Counted from the first letter of the stretch, positions 7,772 to 16,943 are shown. The stretch is DNA of 64,000 nucleotides from Clostridia bacterium (GCA_017415025.1 JAFQJH010000016.1:91438-155437); one strand, 5' to 3'. Notes: generated from the sequence alone by a model not told the origin. Program-made: numbers and translations.

Positions 7772-8620
7772 ATGTATAAATTTCCTATCGGTGTAATCGT
7801 TGACAGCTTCCGTCTTCCTATCAAGGAGGCAGTTGTCAAGGCGGCTTCGGTCGGTGCACAGGGTATTCAGGTTTATTCAACAAGCGGTGAAATGGCACCC
7901 GAAAATCTTTCTGCACAGCAGAGAAAGGATTTCCTTAACCTCGTTAAGGATAACGGCCTCGTAATTTCTGCGCTCTGCGGTGACCTTGGTGGCGGCGGAT
8001 TTGCTTTTGCTGACCGTAATCCTGCAAAGATTGAAAAGTCAAAGCGTATTCTTGACCTTGCAAAGGAGCTTGAAACTGACGTTGTTACAACTCATATCGG
8101 TGTTGTTCCGTCTGACCCCAATCACGACAGATACAAGGTGCTTCAGGAGGCTTGCTTTGAGCTCAGCCGTTATGCAGACAGCATTGATGCTCATTTTGCA
8201 ATCGAGACAGGCCCCGAAACATCAGCAACTCTCAAGACCTTCCTTGATTCACTCGGCTCAACAGGTGTCGGCGTTAATCTTGACCCCGCAAACCTCGTTA
8301 TGGTAACGGGTGACGACCCTGCAAAGGCTGTTCACAACCTCAAGGATTATATCGTACATACTCACGCGAAGGACGGCAAGCAGAATTTCTTTGTTGACCC
8401 CGAAATCGTTTACGGTATGGTTGAATCTCATATCGTTACCCACGATTCATTCATCGAGGTACCTCTCGGCGAGGGCAGTGTAAATTGGGACGAGTATCTC
8501 AAGGCTCTCGAGGATATCGGCTATAAGGGCTTCCTCACAATTGAGCGCGAGGTCGGCGACGATCCTGCACGCGATATCCGCAAGGCTGTTGAATTCCTTA
8601 ACGCAAAGATGGGTGTTTAA
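7772..8620 (+). CDS. Sugar phosphate isomerase/epimerase-like TIM-barrel protein (first of two)
   Basis: 282 residues of the xylose-isomerase-like TIM-barrel superfamily (AP-endonuclease 2 fold). Metal-site motifs typical of the fold are visible: TTHIGVVPSD, AIETGPETS (Glu ligand), VNLDPANL (Asp), HTHAKDGK (His) and the C-terminal TIEREVGDDP (Glu). No signal peptide, so cytosolic. It lies two bases before a second, divergent member of the same superfamily and shares its promoter. Such pairs usually act on inositols, keto-sugars or other polyols. The actual substrate cannot be told from sequence. Confidence 0.85.
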   Translation: MYKFPIGVIVDSFRLPIKEAVVKAASVGAQGIQVYSTSGEMAPENLSAQQRKDFLNLVKDNGLVISALCGDLGGGGFAFADRNPAKIEKSKRILDLAKELETDVVTTHIGVVPSDPNHDRYKVLQEACFELSRYADSIDAHFAIETGPETSATLKTFLDSLGSTGVGVNLDPANLVMVTGDDPAKAVHNLKDYIVHTHAKDGKQNFFVDPEIVYGMVESHIVTHDSFIEVPLGEGSVNWDEYLKALEDIGYKGFLTIEREVGDDPARDIRKAVEFLNAKMGV

Positions 8621-8622
8621 TT

Positions 8623-9462
8623 ATGAAGATTTCTGTCAGCAGTTACAGCTATTCGGCTCTCGGAACTGATGATTTCAGCCGTATGCGCCTTGCAAAGGAA
8701 ATGGGCTTTGACGGCATCGAGTTCGCGGAGATAAATCCTCCCGAAGGTGTCGATAAGGCCGAGCACGCGAAGGCTCTCAAGGCTCTGTCGGACGAGCTTT
8801 CACTTCCGATTACCAATTACGCAATCGGTGCGGACTTTGTCAACAAGGATTTCGACAGTGAAATCGAGCGTCTTAAGGGCGAGATTGATATCGCAGAAAT
8901 TCTCGGTGTTAAGGTAATGCGCCACGATGCGACGGGCGGTCCCGAGGAGGAGAGATTCTCCCTCGAAGGCTTCGAAAAGTATCTCCCGATTCTTGCGAAG
9001 GGCTGTCGCGCGGTAACCGAATATGCCGCGACGAAGGGAATTAAAACCTCTGTCGAAAACCACGGCTATTATTGCCAACAGAGCGACCGCGTTGAAGCGT
9101 TGATGAAGGCGGTTGATCACGAGAATTTCGGTTGGCTTGTTGATATCGGTAACTTTATGTGTGCGGACGAAAATCCGCTTGATGCGGTTAAGGTCGGTGC
9201 AAAGTATATCGCTTATGCTCACGTTAAGGATTTCTATTATAAGGATAAATCCGAGGAGCGTCCCGACGGATATTTCCGCACAAGAGCGGATAACCACCTC
9301 TGCGGCTCTGTTCTCGGCGACGGCGTTGTGCCCGTCAAGGAGTGCCTTGATTTAATCAAGGGTGTCGGCTATGACGGATGGGTGACTCTCGAATATGAGG
9401 GACAGGAGTCTCCGCTCACAGGTGTACTGAAGGGCTTTGAATTTTTGAAGAGTATAATATGA
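8623..9462 (+). CDS. Sugar phosphate isomerase/epimerase-like TIM-barrel protein (second of two)
   Basis: 279 residues, same superfamily as the upstream gene but divergent. Visible motifs: GFDGIEFAEI, VMRHDATGG, TSVENHGYYCQ (Glu/His), WLVDIGNF (Asp), AYAHVKDFYYK (His) and VTLEYEGQESPL (Glu). These are the usual metal and catalytic positions of the fold. The ATG is two bases after the previous stop, so the genes are translationally coupled. No transport or kinase gene accompanies them. A downstream repeat and terminator close the operon. Confidence 0.85.
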   Translation: MKISVSSYSYSALGTDDFSRMRLAKEMGFDGIEFAEINPPEGVDKAEHAKALKALSDELSLPITNYAIGADFVNKDFDSEIERLKGEIDIAEILGVKVMRHDATGGPEEERFSLEGFEKYLPILAKGCRAVTEYAATKGIKTSVENHGYYCQQSDRVEALMKAVDHENFGWLVDIGNFMCADENPLDAVKVGAKYIAYAHVKDFYYKDKSEERPDGYFRTRADNHLCGSVLGDGVVPVKECLDLIKGVGYDGWVTLEYEGQESPLTGVLKGFEFLKSII

Positions 9463-9478
9463 TTACGAAACAGTCGGT

Positions 9479-9650
9479 TGTGGCACACTCCGCAAGGAGA
9501 TGTGCCACAGCTAAATTCGCTAAAGCGAGCTAAATTGACCTGCGGCCAGCTAAATTACTTGCGTAGCTAATTTGCTTACAGCAGCTCAATATGCGAATTT
9601 AATTTAGCTTCACAAGGTGAAATTTAGCTATGCGAAGCATAATTTAGCTG
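9479..9650. repeat. Palindromic repeat array with 17-20-bp period
   Basis: It begins with a perfect nested hairpin: TGTGGCACA/TGTGCCACA enclosing CTCC-GCAA-GGAG (9479-9509). Then AGCTAAATT occurs at 9509, 9528 and 9548, with degenerate copies at 9565 and 9583. The reverse complement AATTTAGCT occurs at 9601, 9621 and 9641, exactly 20 bases apart. Each interval contains a mini-hairpin such as TTCAC-AA-GGTGAA or TATGC-GAA-GCATA. No open frame of interest overlaps it. It is a dispersed-repeat-type non-coding element, and the remainder of 9463-10050 holds a terminator and the rny promoter and leader. Confidence 0.8.
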
Positions 9651-9700
9651 TTGCCCAGGCAACCATTTCACTTAATATTTCAAATTATATAAACTCACAG

Positions 9701-9735
9701 AGACGCTTTCAATCCTCGAAAGTGTCTTTTTATTT
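9701..9735 (+). terminator. Intrinsic terminator of the isomerase operon
   Basis: AGACGCTTTC / GAAAGTGTCT with a 7-base loop, followed by TTTTATTTA. Confidence 0.75.
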
Positions 9736-9881
9736 ATAGAGAAAAAGAAATATAACTTCTTTACAAAGCGTCTTACTGTACGCCGACTGTTTTTTGTCCT
9801 ATTTTTGCAAAGTTTTCATATAATTTAGTATTATTATCACAAATTTTTTGTTCTGAAAAGCACTTTTACAGTTTAAATCGC

Positions 9882-9910
9882 TTGACATTGCGTATAACTT
9901 GTATTAAAAT
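9882..9910 (+). promoter_or_regulatory. SigA-type promoter of rny
   Basis: TTGACA (9882-9887), 17 bases, TAAAAT (9905-9910). It leaves a leader of about 135 bases before the start codon. Confidence 0.85.
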
Positions 9911-9919
9911 AAAACGGAT

Positions 9920-9991
9920 GATAGTTACTATGCCTAACTTTAACTATCTCCAACAGATTGTTCCGGATGAAAACTACTACACAATCTGTTG
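9920..9991 (+). promoter_or_regulatory. Structured rny leader with two inverted repeats
   Basis: GATAGTTA/TAACTATC (9920-9927 with 9941-9948) and CAACAGATTGT/ACAATCTGTTG (9951-9961 with 9981-9991) are both perfect. They lie between the transcription start and the ribosome site. Neither is followed by a T run, so they are more likely stability or regulatory stems than a terminator. Confidence 0.6.
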
Positions 9992-10050
9992 TATATGATA
10001 ATTTAATCAACTTGGAATTAAAAAAATTAAACAGGAGGTGCATTTGAACT

Positions 10051-11613
10051 TTGGTAACTTTAAAAACATCACTTTTTGTAGTGATCATAATTGCAGCTGT
10101 ATTTCTGGCTCTTGCCATCGGTGTTGCTGTCGGTGTCATCTATCGCAAGAAGGTTGCTGAAGCCGCAATCGGCTCTGCAGAGCAGGAAGCTACCCGTATC
10201 GTGAACGAAGCCGTTTCAAAGGCTGAGTCCAAGAAAAAGGAAGCAATCCTCGAAGCAAAGGATGAAATCCACAAGCAGCGTACCGAAGCTGAAAGAGAAA
10301 ACCGTGAACGTCGCAGTGAACTTCAGCGACAGGAACGCAGACTCGTTCAGAAGGAAGAAAGTCTTGATAAAAAGCTTGAGAATGTTGAAAAGAAGGAAGA
10401 AGCTCTTGCCAACAAAATCAAGGATGCCGAACAGAAGGCAGAAGAAATCGAGACAATCAAAAGAAGCCAGATTGAAATGCTTGAAAGAATTTCAGGCTAC
10501 ACCAAAGATCAGGCGAGAGATTATCTCCTCAAAACTCTTGAGGACAGCCTCATCCACGAAAAAGCAGTCAAGATTCTCGATTATGAGCAGAAGACTAAGG
10601 AAGAGGCAGACGAGAAGGCTCGTGAAATCATCGCAACAGCAATTCAGCGTTGTGCGGCAGACCACAGTGCGGACGCTACCGTTTCGGTTGTTGCCCTGCC
10701 CAACGATGAGATGAAGGGCCGTATCATCGGCCGTGAGGGACGTAACATCAGAGCCCTCGAAACAATTACGGGTGTTGACCTTATCATTGACGATACGCCC
10801 GAGGCTATCACGGTTTCCTGCTTTGAGCCGGTTCGCCGTGAGATTGCAAGACTTACGCTTGAAAAGCTCATCGCAGACGGACGTATTCATCCGACACGCA
10901 TCGAGGAGCTTTACGAAAAGTCAAAGCGTGAGGTTGAGCACACAATCAAGCAGACGGGTGAAAGAGCCGCAATTGACGCAGGTGTCAACGGCATACATCC
11001 CGAGCTTATCAAACAGCTTGGTAAGCTGAGATACCGTACCAGCTACGGTCAGAACGTACTTAACCACTCTCTTGAGGTTTCTTACATTGCAGGTCTTATG
11101 GCTGCGGAGTTAGGCGCAGACGTTAAGACGGCAAAGCGTGCAGGTCTCCTTCACGATATCGGTAAGGCGCTCGACCACGAGATGGAGGGTACACATATCG
11201 AACTCGGTGTTGAGTACGCTAAGAAGTACAGAGAAAACGAAGCAGTTACTCACGCAATCCACGCTCACCACGGTGATGTTGAAGCAAAGACAATCGTTGC
11301 CTGCCTTGTTCAGGCTGCCGATGCTGTTTCAGCCGCACGACCGGGTGCAAGACGTGAAAATCTTCAGAACTACATCAAGCGACTTGAAAAGCTTGAAGAA
11401 ATTACAAGTTCATTCCCGTGCGTTGATAAATCATTCGCAATTCAGGCAGGCCGTGAAGTCAGAATTATGGTCAAGCCCGAAGCTGTTTCAGATGACCAGA
11501 TGGTATTGGTTGCAAGGGATATCGTTAAGAAAATCGAGGAAGAGCTCGAGTATCCCGGTCAGATCAAGGTCAATGTTATCCGTGAAAACAGAGTTATTGA
11601 CGTTGCAAAGTAA
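10051..11613 (+). CDS. rny: Ribonuclease Y
   Basis: 520-residue membrane-bound endoribonuclease that starts mRNA decay in Firmicutes. Residues about 6-28 form one transmembrane helix, followed by a long Glu/Lys-rich coiled coil to about 150, a KH RNA-binding domain ([15 protein letters not shown] near 223), and an HD domain ([10 protein letters not shown] near 339, [12 protein letters not shown] near 366) that carries the metal-dependent nuclease centre. The start is TTG at 10051, ten bases after AGGAGGTG. Length equals that of characterised RNase Y. It is monocistronic, with a strong promoter and terminator. The structured leader could be a site of autoregulation, which is inference. Confidence 0.97.
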   Translation: MVTLKTSLFVVIIIAAVFLALAIGVAVGVIYRKKVAEAAIGSAEQEATRIVNEAVSKAESKKKEAILEAKDEIHKQRTEAERENRERRSELQRQERRLVQKEESLDKKLENVEKKEEALANKIKDAEQKAEEIETIKRSQIEMLERISGYTKDQARDYLLKTLEDSLIHEKAVKILDYEQKTKEEADEKAREIIATAIQRCAADHSADATVSVVALPNDEMKGRIIGREGRNIRALETITGVDLIIDDTPEAITVSCFEPVRREIARLTLEKLIADGRIHPTRIEELYEKSKREVEHTIKQTGERAAIDAGVNGIHPELIKQLGKLRYRTSYGQNVLNHSLEVSYIAGLMAAELGADVKTAKRAGLLHDIGKALDHEMEGTHIELGVEYAKKYRENEAVTHAIHAHHGDVEAKTIVACLVQAADAVSAARPGARRENLQNYIKRLEKLEEITSSFPCVDKSFAIQAGREVRIMVKPEAVSDDQMVLVARDIVKKIEEELEYPGQIKVNVIRENRVIDVAK

Positions 11614-11653
11614 TTTGTTTATATATAATTATATAGAGTTACTACGAATGTCC

Positions 11654-11692
11654 AGGTGTTCCGTGTAATGCGGAACACCTTTTTGTATTTTC
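11654..11692 (+). terminator. rny terminator
   Basis: AGGTGTTCCG / CGGAACACCT with a seven-base loop and TTTTGTATTTT tail. Confidence 0.9.
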
Positions 11693-11695
11693 TTA

Positions 11696-11724
11696 TTGAA
11701 AATATTTGCACACGGTGATATTAT
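11696..11724 (+). promoter_or_regulatory. SigA-type promoter of metF-metH
   Basis: TTGAAA (11696-11701), 17 bases, TATTAT (11719-11724). The leader is only about 35 bases, so no room exists for a SAM or cobalamin riboswitch. Confidence 0.7.
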
Positions 11725-11766
11725 TAAATCAGTAATTTAAAGTGCTGAATTTCAGAGGTGTTGACA

Positions 11767-12633
11767 ATGAAAATCAAGGATATAATCAGCAATAATAAGG
11801 TCACGGTTTCGTTTGAGGTTTTTCCTCCGAAGCAGTGGGATAAGGTTGAAAGCACAAAGCAGACCATTGCCGAGCTTGCAAAATTTTCCCCGTCGTTTAT
11901 GTCTGTTACGTACGGTGCGGCGGGAACTACGAGCGGCTACACGACAGAGATTGCGAATGCCGTCAAGGATAACGGCATAACACCGCTTGCTCATCTTACC
12001 TGTATGACCTCAACGAGGGATAAAATCCATTCGGTTGTAAATGAGCTTAAAAGCAACGGTATTGAAAACATCCTTGCATTGCGCGGAGATATCCCGAAGG
12101 ATTTTGTTTTCCCCGACAAGCAGTATTATACCTATGCAAGTCAGCTTGTAGAGGAGATTCACTCTCTAGGTGATTTCTGTGTCGGCGGTGCGTGCTATCC
12201 CGAAATTCATCCCGAAAGTGAAAACAGAGTAACGGATATTGCTCATCTTAAGGAAAAGGTCGATTGCGGTCTTGATTTCCTTACAACGCAGATGTTTTTT
12301 GACAACAAGGTCTTTTATAATTTCCGCGAAATGTGCGCAATCAAGGGTATTGACGTACCTCTTGTTGCAGGAATTATGCCTATCACAAATGTCAATCTAA
12401 TCGAGCGTACGGTAGCACTTGCCGGATGCACGCTTCCCAAAAAATTCAACAAAATGGTTGAACGCTTCGGCTCTAACAGTGAGGCTATGAAGCAGGCGGG
12501 TATAATTTACGCAATGGAACAGATTGTTGATTTGCTTTCAAACGGAGTCAATAATATTCACATTTATACAATGAACAAGCCCGATATCGCAGGAAAAATC
12601 ACGCAGGGCTTGACGGAGATAATCAATGAGTAA
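11767..12633 (+). CDS. metF: Methylenetetrahydrofolate reductase
   Basis: About 288 residues. MetF reduces 5,10-methylene-THF to 5-methyl-THF using FAD, supplying the methyl group for methionine synthesis. Motifs: VSFEVFPPK (catalytic Glu), FMSVTYGAAG, HLTCMTSTRD, ILALRGDIPKD, TQMFFDN and VPLVAGIMPI, all standard for the family. I start at the ATG at 11767, preceded by AGAGGTG; an in-frame GTG lies nine bases upstream. It overlaps the methionine synthase gene by 8 bases, giving a tightly coupled metF-metH operon. Confidence 0.95.
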   Translation: MKIKDIISNNKVTVSFEVFPPKQWDKVESTKQTIAELAKFSPSFMSVTYGAAGTTSGYTTEIANAVKDNGITPLAHLTCMTSTRDKIHSVVNELKSNGIENILALRGDIPKDFVFPDKQYYTYASQLVEEIHSLGDFCVGGACYPEIHPESENRVTDIAHLKEKVDCGLDFLTTQMFFDNKVFYNFREMCAIKGIDVPLVAGIMPITNVNLIERTVALAGCTLPKKFNKMVERFGSNSEAMKQAGIIYAMEQIVDLLSNGVNNIHIYTMNKPDIAGKITQGLTEIINE

Positions 12634-14935
12634 GATAGAATTTTTTGACGGCGGACTGGGAACAATGCTTCAGGCGGGCGGACTCAGGGCAGGGGAATTG
12701 CCCGAAACGCTCAATCTGACAAATCCCGAACTAGTTTACAGCGTTCACAGCGCTTATGCACAGGCAGGTGCGGATATTATCAGCACAAACACATTCGGAC
12801 TGAATTCATTAAAGTTTGATAATGTACCCGAAATCGCGCGTGCGGCTGTTGCACTTGCTAAAAAAACAGGTAAAAAAGTAGCCCTCGATATGGGTCCTCT
12901 CGGCAAGCTTTTAAAGCCATCAGGCGAGCTTGAATTTGAGGAAGCTTACGAGCTTTACAAGGAGGTTATCCTTTGTGCAAAGGATGATGTTGATATCATC
13001 TTCTTTGAAACGATGACCGACCTTTATGAAATCAAAGCAGGTGTGCTTGCGGCAAAAGAAAACTGCAATCTGCCCGTTTTTGTTTCGATGATGTTTGACT
13101 CGAACGGCAGACTTCTCACGGGTGCGGATATTGAAACTGCGGTTACAACCTTTGAGGGCTTGCGCGTTGATGCAATCGGTATGAATTGCGGTCTCGGCCC
13201 TGCGGAGATGCTTCCTCTTCTTAAAAAGATGCGTTCGCTTACGTCTCTGCCGATGCTTGCAAACCCCAACGCCGGCTTACCAAGGAGCGAAAACGGAAAA
13301 ACCGTGTTCGATGTTGATGCAGAAACTTTTGCAAAGAATGCACAGGATATCGCCGATATCGGAATGTCATACCTCGGCGGTTGCTGCGGTACAACACCCG
13401 CGCATATTGAAGCACTCATAAAAACGTGTAAAAAGGATGCATTTATCCCCGAAAACAAGAAAACAACAAGAGTTTCCTCATATTCAAAGACCGTGAATTT
13501 CTGCGAAACACCGATAATCATCGGCGAGCGTATAAATCCCACGGGCAAAAAGCGCTTCAAAGAGGCTCTTCGCAACAACGATATTGCTTACATCGTCAAC
13601 GAAGCTGTTGCACAGGCGGAGAAGGGTGCACACGTGCTCGATGTCAATGTCGGTCTGCCCGAAATTGACGAAAACGCGATGATGAAGACTTGTATCGGCG
13701 CGTTGCAGAGTGTGACGGATTTGCCCTTGCAGATTGATACCTCCGATACAGTAGCAATGGAAACTGCACTCCGTATGTATAACGGAAAGCCGATGCTCAA
13801 CAGTGTCAACGGTAAAGCAGAATCTATGAAGGCGGTTTTTCCGCTTATCAGAAAATACGGTGCGGTTACCGTTTGCCTTTGCCTTGACGAAAACGGAATA
13901 CCCGAAACGGCAGAAGGCAGAATAAAAATTGCCGAAAAGATTATCAGCGTTGCCGAAAGCTACGGAATTGATAAAGCTGACCTTATCTTTGACCCGCTTG
14001 CGATGTCTGTCAGCACAAATTCGCAGAGCGCAAACGAAACACTTAAGGCGGTTAAATACCTTACGGAGACGCTCGGCGTTAAAACAATTCTCGGTGTCAG
14101 CAATATTTCCTTCGGTCTGCCCGAGCGCGAAATTGTCAATTCTGCGTTCTTTAATATGGCGATGACAAACGGACTTTCGGCAGGCATCATCAATCCCTTG
14201 AGCGATGCAATGATGAACACCTACCGCGCGTTTATGGCTCTGCGCGGACTTGACGAAAACTGCGAGTGCTATATTAACAACGTTACAAAATCCGAAGCCT
14301 TACAGCCGCAGACACAGGAAATCGACCTGAAAACGGCAATTATAAAGGGCTTGCAGAAAAAGGCGGCTGAATGTGCCGAAGAGCTTGCAAAGTCAACAGA
14401 CAGTCTTGAAATTATCAATAATCACATTATGCCTGCGCTCGATTTTGTCGGCGATGGCTTCGAAAAAAATAAAATCTTTCTGCCACAGCTTCTTATGAGT
14501 GCAGAAAGCGCAAAATCTGCCTTTGAAGTGATAAAATCCAAAATGAAGACGGATGAAAATCAGCCGAAGGGCGAAAAAATTATTCTTGCCACGGTGCACG
14601 GAGATATCCACGACATCGGTAAGAATATTGTCAGAGTACTTCTCGAAAATTACGGCTACGACGTTATCGACCTCGGCAAGGATGTGCCCGAGGAGGCGGT
14701 GCTTGAGGCTGTTATCGGGAACGATGTTAAGCTGGTCGGTCTGTCCGCTTTGATGACAACCACAGTTCCCGCAATGGAAAAAACGATTGAACTTCTGCAT
14801 AAAAATACCGATGCGAAGGTTATTGTCGGCGGTGCGGTGCTCACGGATACGTATGCAAAGATGATAAATGCAGACTTTTATGCAAAAGATGCAACACAAA
14901 CGGTCAAAATTGCCAAAAATTTTTTCACAAAATAA
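12626..14935 (+). CDS. metH: Cobalamin-dependent methionine synthase, short form without reactivation domain
   Basis: 769 residues. Domains in order: homocysteine-binding barrel (1-285) with the zinc cysteines in GMNCG near 188 and GGCCGTTP near 251; pterin/methyl-THF-binding barrel (about 290-560; IIGERINPTGKK, LQIDTSD); cobalamin cap (about 575-650); cobalamin-binding Rossmann domain (about 655-769) with DIHDIGKN, whose His is the lower axial ligand. The C-terminal S-adenosylmethionine activation domain of E. coli MetH (1,227 residues) is absent. Reductive reactivation must therefore come from another protein, as in many Clostridia. It transfers methyl from 5-methyl-THF to homocysteine. Confidence 0.95.
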   Translation: MSKIEFFDGGLGTMLQAGGLRAGELPETLNLTNPELVYSVHSAYAQAGADIISTNTFGLNSLKFDNVPEIARAAVALAKKTGKKVALDMGPLGKLLKPSGELEFEEAYELYKEVILCAKDDVDIIFFETMTDLYEIKAGVLAAKENCNLPVFVSMMFDSNGRLLTGADIETAVTTFEGLRVDAIGMNCGLGPAEMLPLLKKMRSLTSLPMLANPNAGLPRSENGKTVFDVDAETFAKNAQDIADIGMSYLGGCCGTTPAHIEALIKTCKKDAFIPENKKTTRVSSYSKTVNFCETPIIIGERINPTGKKRFKEALRNNDIAYIVNEAVAQAEKGAHVLDVNVGLPEIDENAMMKTCIGALQSVTDLPLQIDTSDTVAMETALRMYNGKPMLNSVNGKAESMKAVFPLIRKYGAVTVCLCLDENGIPETAEGRIKIAEKIISVAESYGIDKADLIFDPLAMSVSTNSQSANETLKAVKYLTETLGVKTILGVSNISFGLPEREIVNSAFFNMAMTNGLSAGIINPLSDAMMNTYRAFMALRGLDENCECYINNVTKSEALQPQTQEIDLKTAIIKGLQKKAAECAEELAKSTDSLEIINNHIMPALDFVGDGFEKNKIFLPQLLMSAESAKSAFEVIKSKMKTDENQPKGEKIILATVHGDIHDIGKNIVRVLLENYGYDVIDLGKDVPEEAVLEAVIGNDVKLVGLSALMTTTVPAMEKTIELLHKNTDAKVIVGGAVLTDTYAKMINADFYAKDATQTVKIAKNFFTK

Positions 14936-15015
14936 AAAATATTTTTCTGTTTTTGTAGATTTTTTTGTTTATTTGTGATAGAATTGTTGCAAATCAGATT
15001 TTGGAGATGATTATT

Positions 15016-16236
15016 TTGAATTTGCAAAGCATTATTGACAAAAAAGACAAAGCCGCAAAATATATGATTGATGAAATCACTCATATTTGCACAAAGTTTG
15101 AAAAGCGAGGCCCCGGTGATATCGGTGAAAAGCAGGCTTGCGAGTACTGCGCAGAAGAGATGAAAAAGCTCGGCTGTGACCGCGTTTATGTTGAGGGCTT
15201 CAAGGAAAATCCCAACGCATTCCTCGGCTGGATTTATATTACTATTTCCTGCTGCTTCCTTGCACTCGGAGCATATTTCCTCAATGCTCCCGTGATTTCA
15301 CTTGTTCTTATCGCAATCGGACTTGTACTCTGCGTGCTTCAGTTCGGTCTTTATAAAAAGGTTGTTGATAAATTATTCCCCGAGAAGACGGGTCACAACG
15401 CCGCAGGCTTCAAAAAGCCGACGGGCGAGGTGAAGCGCAGAATCATCTTCAACGGTCACCCCGACGCTTCATGGGAATGGCCCTTCAAGTATAAGTTCTC
15501 ATATCTCGGCTTTGACCTCCATATGATGTTCTGCTTCCTCGGCGCATTCTATATGATCGGCATTTCGATAGCAAAGCTTACGGGCGCTGTTGATGCAGAG
15601 CTTGCAAAAACACTCGGACTTATCGCACTTGTTTTCGTGCCCTTCTGGTTCGGTCTCTACTTTATGTGGAACGAAAAGAGAATTGTTGACGGCGCTAACG
15701 ATAACCTTTCGGGCTGTTACATCGGTATGGCTATTCTCAAGATGCTCCACGACGAGGGCATTGAGCTTGAAAATACAGAAATCGGTGTTGTTCTTACAGG
15801 TTCGGAGGAAGCAGGCTTGCGCGGTGCAAAGGCTTGGGCGGAAAAGCACAAGGACGAATTCAACGACGTTCCGACCTTCGTTTATTCCTATGATACAATC
15901 GCACAGAACGAACAGCTTATGGTAAACTACCGCGACCTCAACGGCACGGTTAAGGTTGATAAGGATGTTTCCGACCTGTTTATGGAAGCTTGTGAAGAGC
16001 TCAAAATTCCCTGCAAAAAGGGTATGGTTCCTCCTCTCGGCGGAGCAACGGATTCAGCAGGCTTTGCACAGGCCGGTATGCGTTCAACAGGTGTTACGGC
16101 ACTTAATCACGCACTTCCCGATTTCTACCATACAAGACTTGACACTCCCGATGCACTCAATGCATCCTGCCTTGCAGATTGCTTCGCAGCATCAGTTAAG
16201 GTGCTCGAAATGTTTGACAACGGCGCAAAACAGTAA
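15016..16236 (+). CDS. Membrane-associated M28-family metallopeptidase
   Basis: About 406 residues. Zinc-peptidase motifs of the M28 fold are present: FNGHPDASWE (His/Asp), VDGANDNLSG (bridging Asp), TGSEEAGLRG (Glu-Glu: base and ligand), YDTIA (Asp) and FYHTRLDT (last His). Hydrophobic segments interrupt the fold at about 57-100 and 160-220, so the catalytic domain is split by membrane helices. I favour the TTG at 15016, nine bases after GGAG; the ATG at 15007 is too close to that site. It probably trims N-terminal residues from peptides. Terminators close both sides. Confidence 0.75.
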   Translation: MNLQSIIDKKDKAAKYMIDEITHICTKFEKRGPGDIGEKQACEYCAEEMKKLGCDRVYVEGFKENPNAFLGWIYITISCCFLALGAYFLNAPVISLVLIAIGLVLCVLQFGLYKKVVDKLFPEKTGHNAAGFKKPTGEVKRRIIFNGHPDASWEWPFKYKFSYLGFDLHMMFCFLGAFYMIGISIAKLTGAVDAELAKTLGLIALVFVPFWFGLYFMWNEKRIVDGANDNLSGCYIGMAILKMLHDEGIELENTEIGVVLTGSEEAGLRGAKAWAEKHKDEFNDVPTFVYSYDTIAQNEQLMVNYRDLNGTVKVDKDVSDLFMEACEELKIPCKKGMVPPLGGATDSAGFAQAGMRSTGVTALNHALPDFYHTRLDTPDALNASCLADCFAASVKVLEMFDNGAKQ

Positions 16237-16244
16237 AGAATTAA

Positions 16245-16276
16245 CAGCTATGCAGCGATGCATAGCTGTTTTTTTG
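16245..16276 (+). terminator. Terminator of the M28 peptidase gene
   Basis: CAGCTATGCA / TGCATAGCTG, loop GCGA, followed by seven T. Confidence 0.9.
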
Positions 16277-16331
16277 TAGTATAGAACTATTTGCGGATTT
16301 ATCCGATTCGGACTGTCATACTGTGCAAAAA

Positions 16332-16943
16332 TCAGTTTTTACTTACAACCTTCTTATGCCACGAACGCTTGTGGCATTCGGGGCACTTCATATATCTTGT
16401 TCTGCCTATATGAGGTGCGATAAACACTGATTTATACCGAGGTACATATTGGTGGCGGCAGCTACGGCATTCGTAATACCCTGCAACCTGCTCAACGCGC
16501 AGAAGAAACGGAATTGCAACCAACAGCGGTATCATACCCGATAATACTATCACGACCTGCTTCCATTCTTCCATCGGTACGGTCAGGCCTATCACGGCAC
16601 CAACCAAAAAAGGTATACTTGCCATTATTCCTGCGAGTAATTCCATACGGAGCAGTCGCTTATCCGCTTCCTGCTTCTGCCTGACCATTTCAAGCAGATT
16701 GTTTTCTGATTCTCTGTTGTAATTATCCATTGTTACAACCTCCCCACTTAATAAATCATTAACGCTGATTTTAAGAATTTCACAAAGCTCGAGCATAATC
16801 GAAGAGTCAGGCATAGATTTTCCGTTTTCCCATTTCGAAACAGCTCGGTCCGTGATGTTCAGCATTTCTGCCAACTGCATTTGCGTCAGATTGTTGGCTT
16901 TTCTTCGCTCGGCAATGAATCTGCCGATTTTAATCTGATCCAT
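16332..16943 (-). CDS. XRE-family HTH regulator with two membrane helices and a zinc ribbon
   Basis: 203 residues. An XRE/HTH_3 domain covers about 6-62 (NLTQMQLAEMLNITDRAVSKWE). Two hydrophobic helices lie at about 100-123 and 128-150. The tail has two Cys pairs, YYECRSC and MKCPEC, about 30 residues apart, forming a rubredoxin-like zinc ribbon on the cytoplasmic side. ATG follows GAAAGGAGG. It is a single gene on the minus strand. Membrane-tethered XRE regulators of this layout are common in Clostridia but have no defined ligand. Function beyond DNA binding is unknown. Confidence 0.8.
   Translation of the reverse strand: MDQIKIGRFIAERRKANNLTQMQLAEMLNITDRAVSKWENGKSMPDSSIMLELCEILKISVNDLLSGEVVTMDNYNRESENNLLEMVRQKQEADKRLLRMELLAGIMASIPFLVGAVIGLTVPMEEWKQVVIVLSGMIPLLVAIPFLLRVEQVAGYYECRSCRHQYVPRYKSVFIAPHIGRTRYMKCPECHKRSWHKKVVSKN

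Noticed and set aside
9509-9649. CRISPR-like array
   Set aside because: Repeat unit is only 9 bp, intervals are about 11 bp, and later units are inverted; no cas genes nearby.
11693-11766. SAM or cobalamin riboswitch before metF-metH
   Set aside because: Leader after the promoter is only about 35 bases and has no suitable fold.
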